From: Lysobacteraceae bacterium
GTDB lineage: Bacteria; Pseudomonadota; Gammaproteobacteria; DSM-19610
DNA: 12,539 bases
Direction of reading: 5' to 3'
Assembly (NCBI GenBank): GCA_020201295.1
Contig: JAIVHA010000044.1
Span: 1-12,539 of the forward strand
The notes under the pieces: generated by a model
What the model was told of the DNA's origin: nothing
The model's database searches: none
The model's input: the letters and a program-made list of their open reading frames with translations, nothing else
Made by a program: the position numbers and the translations under genes
Shown: positions 11,881-12,539 of the stretch, piece after piece
Layout: every line of letters starts with the position of its first letter
Position numbering within the stretch: position 1 is the stretch's first letter

Positions 11881-12539
11881 ATGCTCTTCAGACAGCTACA
11901 GGAACCGGATTCCTGCACCTACACTTATCTGCTCAGCTGCCCCGATACGGGCGAGACCGTGCTGATCGATCCGGTGCTGGATACCGTGGACCGTGATCTG
12001 CAGTTGCTTCAGGATCTGGGGCTCAAATTGAGCTATAGCCTGGACACCCACATTCATGCCGACCATCTCACGGGTGCGCGGCGTTTGAAGGAGCTGGCAG
12101 GCAGCCGTATCGTCTATCCGGAAATCGATGATCTTCCTTGCGCGGATATCGGCGTGCGCGAAGGTACGCCTTTTCGGGTAGGGAATATCGAAATTCACCC
12201 ATTGTTTACCCCTGGGCATACCAATCATCACCATGCCTACCTGATCGATAATGGCTCCCACAAGCTGTTGTTCAGTGGCGATGCCCTGCTCATAGATGCT
12301 TGTGGCCGTACCGATTTCCAGTCCGGTGATGCCGGCACCCTGTATCGCTCCATCCATGACAAGTTCTTCAGCTTGCCGGACGATACTCTGGTGTATCCCT
12401 GTCATGACTACGAGGGTCGCCATATATCGACCATTTCCCAGGAAAAGGCCCGCAATCCGCGCCTGGGAAATGACAAATCACTGGAAGAGTTTGTGGCCAT
12501 CATGGACAGCATGGATCTTCCCTACCCGCGCAAGATTGA
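11881..12539 (+). CDS. ETHE1-type persulfide dioxygenase (metallo-beta-lactamase fold), 3' end outside window
   Basis: The frame is open through the last base of the window (219 complete codons), so a small C-terminal part is missing, probably 10-35 residues for a family of about 230-255. It has a metallo-beta-lactamase fold: THIHADH (His57, His59, Asp61, His62), TPGHTNHHHAYL (His113), FSGDALLIDACGRTDFQ (Asp134) and VYPCHDYEGR (His175). The sequences GDALLI.. CGRTDFQ..., LPDDTLVYP.HDY and EE.VAIM are those of ETHE1-like enzymes, which use a single iron (expected ligands His57, His113, Asp134) to oxidise glutathione persulfide to sulfite. Human ETHE1 has DALLIRGCGRTDFQ; Asp139 replaces that Arg here. 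There is no signal peptide. A very strong AGGAGG, 5 bases before the ATG, fixes the start. It is transcribed away from the SDR operon. Glyoxalase II is less likely given the CGRTDFQ motif. Confidence 0.92.
   Translation, partial: MLFRQLQEPDSCTYTYLLSCPDTGETVLIDPVLDTVDRDLQLLQDLGLKLSYSLDTHIHADHLTGARRLKELAGSRIVYPEIDDLPCADIGVREGTPFRVGNIEIHPLFTPGHTNHHHAYLIDNGSHKLLFSGDALLIDACGRTDFQSGDAGTLYRSIHDKFFSLPDDTLVYPCHDYEGRHISTISQEKARNPRLGNDKSLEEFVAIMDSMDLPYPRKI

Noticed and set aside
11896..12423. 175-codon minus-strand ORF opposite the persulfide dioxygenase
   Set aside because: The plus strand has an unbroken frame with all metal ligands and an AGGAGG ribosome site; the antisense frame is a by-product of codon bias.
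1..12539. tRNA or rRNA genes, CRISPR array, prophage or transposase genes
   Set aside because: No tRNA-like cloverleaf, regularly spaced repeats, integrase or transposase motifs were seen on reading both strands; the only repeat structure is the palindrome at 8881-9116.

Overview
The window looks like a chromosomal segment of a free-living gammaproteobacterium, probably one with active inorganic sulfur metabolism. The U32 protein matches TrhP/YegQ closely from memory. The other recognisable genes (RluA, PPK2, DUF3617, host-attachment protein) are also gammaproteobacterial in style, coding third positions are GC-rich, and Shine-Dalgarno sites are AGGAG-like. Sulfur-related families recur: a DsrC/TusE-family protein, a TauE/SafE permease relic and an ETHE1-type persulfide dioxygenase. 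They are scattered rather than in one operon. I cannot name the genus.

Left end (1-2374): the 3' part of trhP (tRNA wobble-uridine hydroxylation) converges on a minus-strand DsrC/TusE-family gene. A small membrane protein with a Cys-rich tail and a CspA-type cold-shock gene follow, the latter with a clear terminator and a long leader. Next (2549-3213, minus strand) comes what I read as a collapsed V/A-type ATPase operon. One 138-codon ORF appears to join pieces of the C (V0D/AC39) and D subunits, preceded by a small overlapping ORF and followed by a possible DUF2835 stub.

Middle (3458-6881): a plus-strand operon encodes an exported DUF3617 protein, a PPK2 polyphosphate kinase and an unrecognised 80-residue protein. 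Facing it are three consecutive damaged minus-strand genes: the N-terminal half of a TauE/SafE permease, rluA with an out-of-frame internal deletion, and the linker and last ATP-binding motif of a sensor histidine kinase. A host-attachment-family gene on the plus strand is intact.

Right half (7181-12539): an unusual orphan response regulator (receiver, long Ala/Glu/Arg-rich coiled coil, basic amphipathic tail) ends in a strong terminator. It is followed by adenylate kinase with a zinc-type LID, then a 236-bp imperfect palindrome that resembles a MITE. A compact minus-strand operon reads SDR reductase, exported unknown protein, TlpA-like thiol-disulfide protein, HAD-IIA phosphatase. A persulfide dioxygenase gene diverges from it and runs off the right edge.

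The most striking theme is decay. At least four loci between 2549 and 6180 carry internal deletions or truncations while genes around them are intact. I did not find a convincing new multi-gene system. The best leads are the chimeric ATPase relic, the palindromic element, the receiver/coiled-coil protein, the SDR-unknown-TlpA-HAD operon and the shifted second cysteine of the DsrC-family protein.
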